The notes under the pieces were generated by a model, which was not told the DNA's origin, did not search any database, and worked only from the letters and a program-made list of their open reading frames with translations. A stretch of 52,025 bases of DNA from an uncultured Porphyromonadaceae bacterium. Its GTDB lineage: Bacteria > Bacteroidota > Bacteroidia > Bacteroidales > Muribaculaceae. Positions within the stretch are counted from its first letter, which is position 1; every line of letters begins with the position of its first letter. This document shows, piece after piece, positions 51,015-52,025 of this stretch. The stretch is taken from positions 1 through 52,025 of the forward strand of contig UQLL01000018.1 of assembly GCA_900541835.1 (NCBI GenBank), in the 5' to 3' direction. Both the position numbers and the translations under genes were made by a program.

Positions 51015-51512
51015 CCGCTGTAAAGGTGCCTCCGCATCCGGGCAGGCACCCTCGGCAACCTGATGTCAGCACGTAATCTCCATATCGCACCCCTCCGCTC
51101 CTGTCCGTCAAGCCGGGCCGGGAGAGAGGCGATGCGCGGAAGCGTGTCCGGACAATACGAAAAGGGAGTCCTCTCTTTCATAGCTTATCAGTCATACAAC
51201 TACGCCATGCGTATGGGCAATATCTCCCATACACGCATCATGATTCCCCAGATATGGAACATGATGCTCAGCAACGGCTTGCGTTAAACAGCAAGCGGGT
51301 ATCGGTGTGTCCGCCGGTCTGAGCCGGTATCAGTCAATTCCCCGCACCACGCCCGCCCGGCGCCTTTCACAGGAGCACAGCTCCTGCGCCACATCCGTCT
51401 CCATACACTCAATTTTACCGCACTCAGGGCCTGCCGCCCCGATGGCGGGGCGGCAGGTACAAGGCTGCCGCCTCATCATAGCGAAAACATAAACCAAAAC
51501 TTCTAATATACA
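51015..51512 (+). other. Structured ~500-nt leader upstream of the BspA-like gene
   Basis: The gap contains several hairpins: GGTGCC / GGCACC near 51025-51050, GTATGGG / CCCATAC near 51210-51233, and a perfect 12-bp stem CCTGCCGCCCCG (51430-51441) / CGGGGCGGCAGG (51446-51457) with an ATGG loop, which could hold the transcript in a regulatory fold. No riboswitch class was recognised. One short ORF (51063-51287) lies inside. Confidence 0.5.
51063..51287 (+). CDS. Doubtful small ORF (74 aa) in the leader
   Basis: Not recognised. An ATG follows about 50 bases after the -7 box. The peptide starts MSARNLHIAP and ends IPQIWNMMLSNGLR, with a Met/Ile-rich second half and no signal peptide. Its second half overlaps a hairpin, so the bases may be conserved for RNA structure rather than protein. 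It could be a leader peptide. Evidence is weak. Confidence 0.2.
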   Translation: MSARNLHIAPLRSCPSSRAGREAMRGSVSGQYEKGVLSFIAYQSYNYAMRMGNISHTRIMIPQIWNMMLSNGLR

Positions 51513-51989
51513 ATGAGGAAAAATCTTCTGCTCTTCATGTTGATAGCGGCTGCTGTCAACGCATGGGGACAAGTCTCGAAGCCAACAGGGCCGACGGCCG
51601 TGCTGGACGGGGTCTTCTACATCTTCGACCCCGCGACAAAAACCGCTCAGGTAGGCGATGCAGCCGACTGGGCCAACCAGTTGCTGTTGTCCGGCGACGT
51701 GGTGATACCTGAACAGGTGACATACGAGAACCAGGCCTACACCGTGACAGGTGTGGCTGCCTATGCCTTCTGCGACTACAACACCGACCTGACTTCAGTC
51801 AAGCTGCCCAACACCATCCTCAAGCTGGACTGTTATGCCTTCTCCGGGTTTGTGCCCAAAACCTTCACCGTGCCCAACTCGGTGACGGAGATAGAGCATG
51901 ACTGCTTCGAGTATGCGAGTCTTGAGTCCCTCGTCATCGGCTCCGGAATCCATAACATCGGAGCGAATGCCTTTAGGAAACTTCTATAA
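51513..51989 (+). pseudogene. BspA-like leucine-rich repeat protein, 3'-truncated
   Basis: A signal peptide (MRKNLLLFMLIAAAVNAWG) is followed by a BspA/LRR_5-type solenoid: VVIPEQVTYENQAYTVTGVAAYAF, LTSVKLPNTILKLDCYAF, KTFTVPNSVTEIEHDCF, LESLVIGSGIHNIGANAF. Intact relatives carry many more repeats and a C-terminal sorting domain. Here the native sequence stops at 51975. The last four codons and the stop are inside the terminal repeat, so the gene is either disrupted by an element or is the fixed part of a switching gene. Confidence 0.8.
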
Positions 51990-52025
51990 ATTAAACATTT
52001 GCATATCAGAGAAATAATTCGTATC
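51976..52025. repeat. 50-bp terminal inverted repeat, right copy
   Basis: Perfect reverse complement of 6-55. It contains TTTG (51998-52001), a 20-base spacer and the first half (TATC) of the -7 box, completed in the left copy as TATCTTTG. It begins abruptly inside the BspA-like gene. Confidence 0.85.

Noticed and set aside
51015..51100. Possible SAM-type riboswitch (GGCAACCT after a GGTGCC/GGCACC hairpin)
   Set aside because: Only the GGCAACC word fits. The other conserved junction elements are missing and the downstream gene is a surface LRR protein, not a methionine gene.
1..52025. Circular replicon (plasmid or phage) based on matching ends
   Set aside because: The ends match in inverted, not direct, orientation, and the gene content is chromosomal housekeeping.
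1..52025. CRISPR arrays, rRNA genes, prophage or conjugative modules
   Set aside because: No regularly spaced direct repeats, rRNA signatures, or structural, integrase or transfer genes were seen.

Overview
The window looks like a piece of a GC-rich Bacteroidales chromosome, most likely Muribaculaceae-like, though the family is an inference. Support comes from promoters of the Bacteroidota form TTTG-N20-TAnnTTTG. It also comes from proteins typical of the phylum (DUF1573 pair, DUF4294, DUF4834, DUF6377, BspA-like LRR, head-GIN/DUF2807) and from two secreted proteins with type IX secretion C-terminal sorting domains. The sequence is probably a whole assembly contig: its first and last 50 bases (6-55 and 51976-52025) are perfect reverse complements, and both carry the same outward-facing promoter. 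The simplest reading is that both ends run into copies of one mobile or invertible element, with a BspA-like gene cut at the right end.

Layout. 0.2-4.3 kb: folA, a glycosyltransferase, a CBS-nucleotidyltransferase and obg. 4.4-5.8 kb: two secreted DUF1573 proteins. 5.9-6.1 kb: tRNA-Ser(GCU) with a textbook promoter and terminator. 6.5-11.7 kb: ybeY, mnmG, a perfect 16-bp parS palindrome, apt, uvrC. 11.8-18.3 kb: a PCMD-like protein, then dapB-lepB-WbqC and DUF4294-hypothetical-rnpA-yidD-tatD, largely conserved housekeeping order. 18.3-20.3 kb: an AT-rich island with a C5 methyltransferase and an NgoMIV-family endonuclease (predicted site GCCGGC). 20.4-24.4 kb: psd-pssA-DUF4834-HAD-histidine kinase, a phospholipid synthesis operon with an orphan kinase. 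24.5-29.9 kb: a membrane ferredoxin (minus strand), a VKOR-like protein with a decayed C39-like domain, and a giant AsmA-like protein. 30.1-35.3 kb: acpP-fabF, rpoN (minus), a TPR membrane protein, recO. 35.4-42.1 kb: low-density accessory DNA with a small phage-type protein, a promoter-to-terminator unit that looks like an unannotated small RNA, a MITE-like element, and a 1340-residue T9SS cargo protein. 42.1-51 kb: M6 metalloprotease, DUF6377 regulator, M16 peptidase, DusB, DUF2807 protein and an O-antigen-type flippase. 51-52 kb: a structured leader and the truncated BspA-like gene.

Most housekeeping genes are in short operons with 1-4 bp stop/start overlaps (ATGA), implying translational coupling. 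Intergenic gaps repeatedly hold a 25-30 bp palindromic repeat related to TGTAGGGACGCACC-GGTGCGTCC (ten copies seen), often between convergent genes. Points most worth a second look are the small RNA at 36.1-36.3 kb, parS beside mnmG, the restriction-modification island with an apparently leaderless methyltransferase mRNA, the MITE with a second end copy 5 kb away, the 7-bp tandem repeat inside the M6 protease gene, and the matching contig ends.
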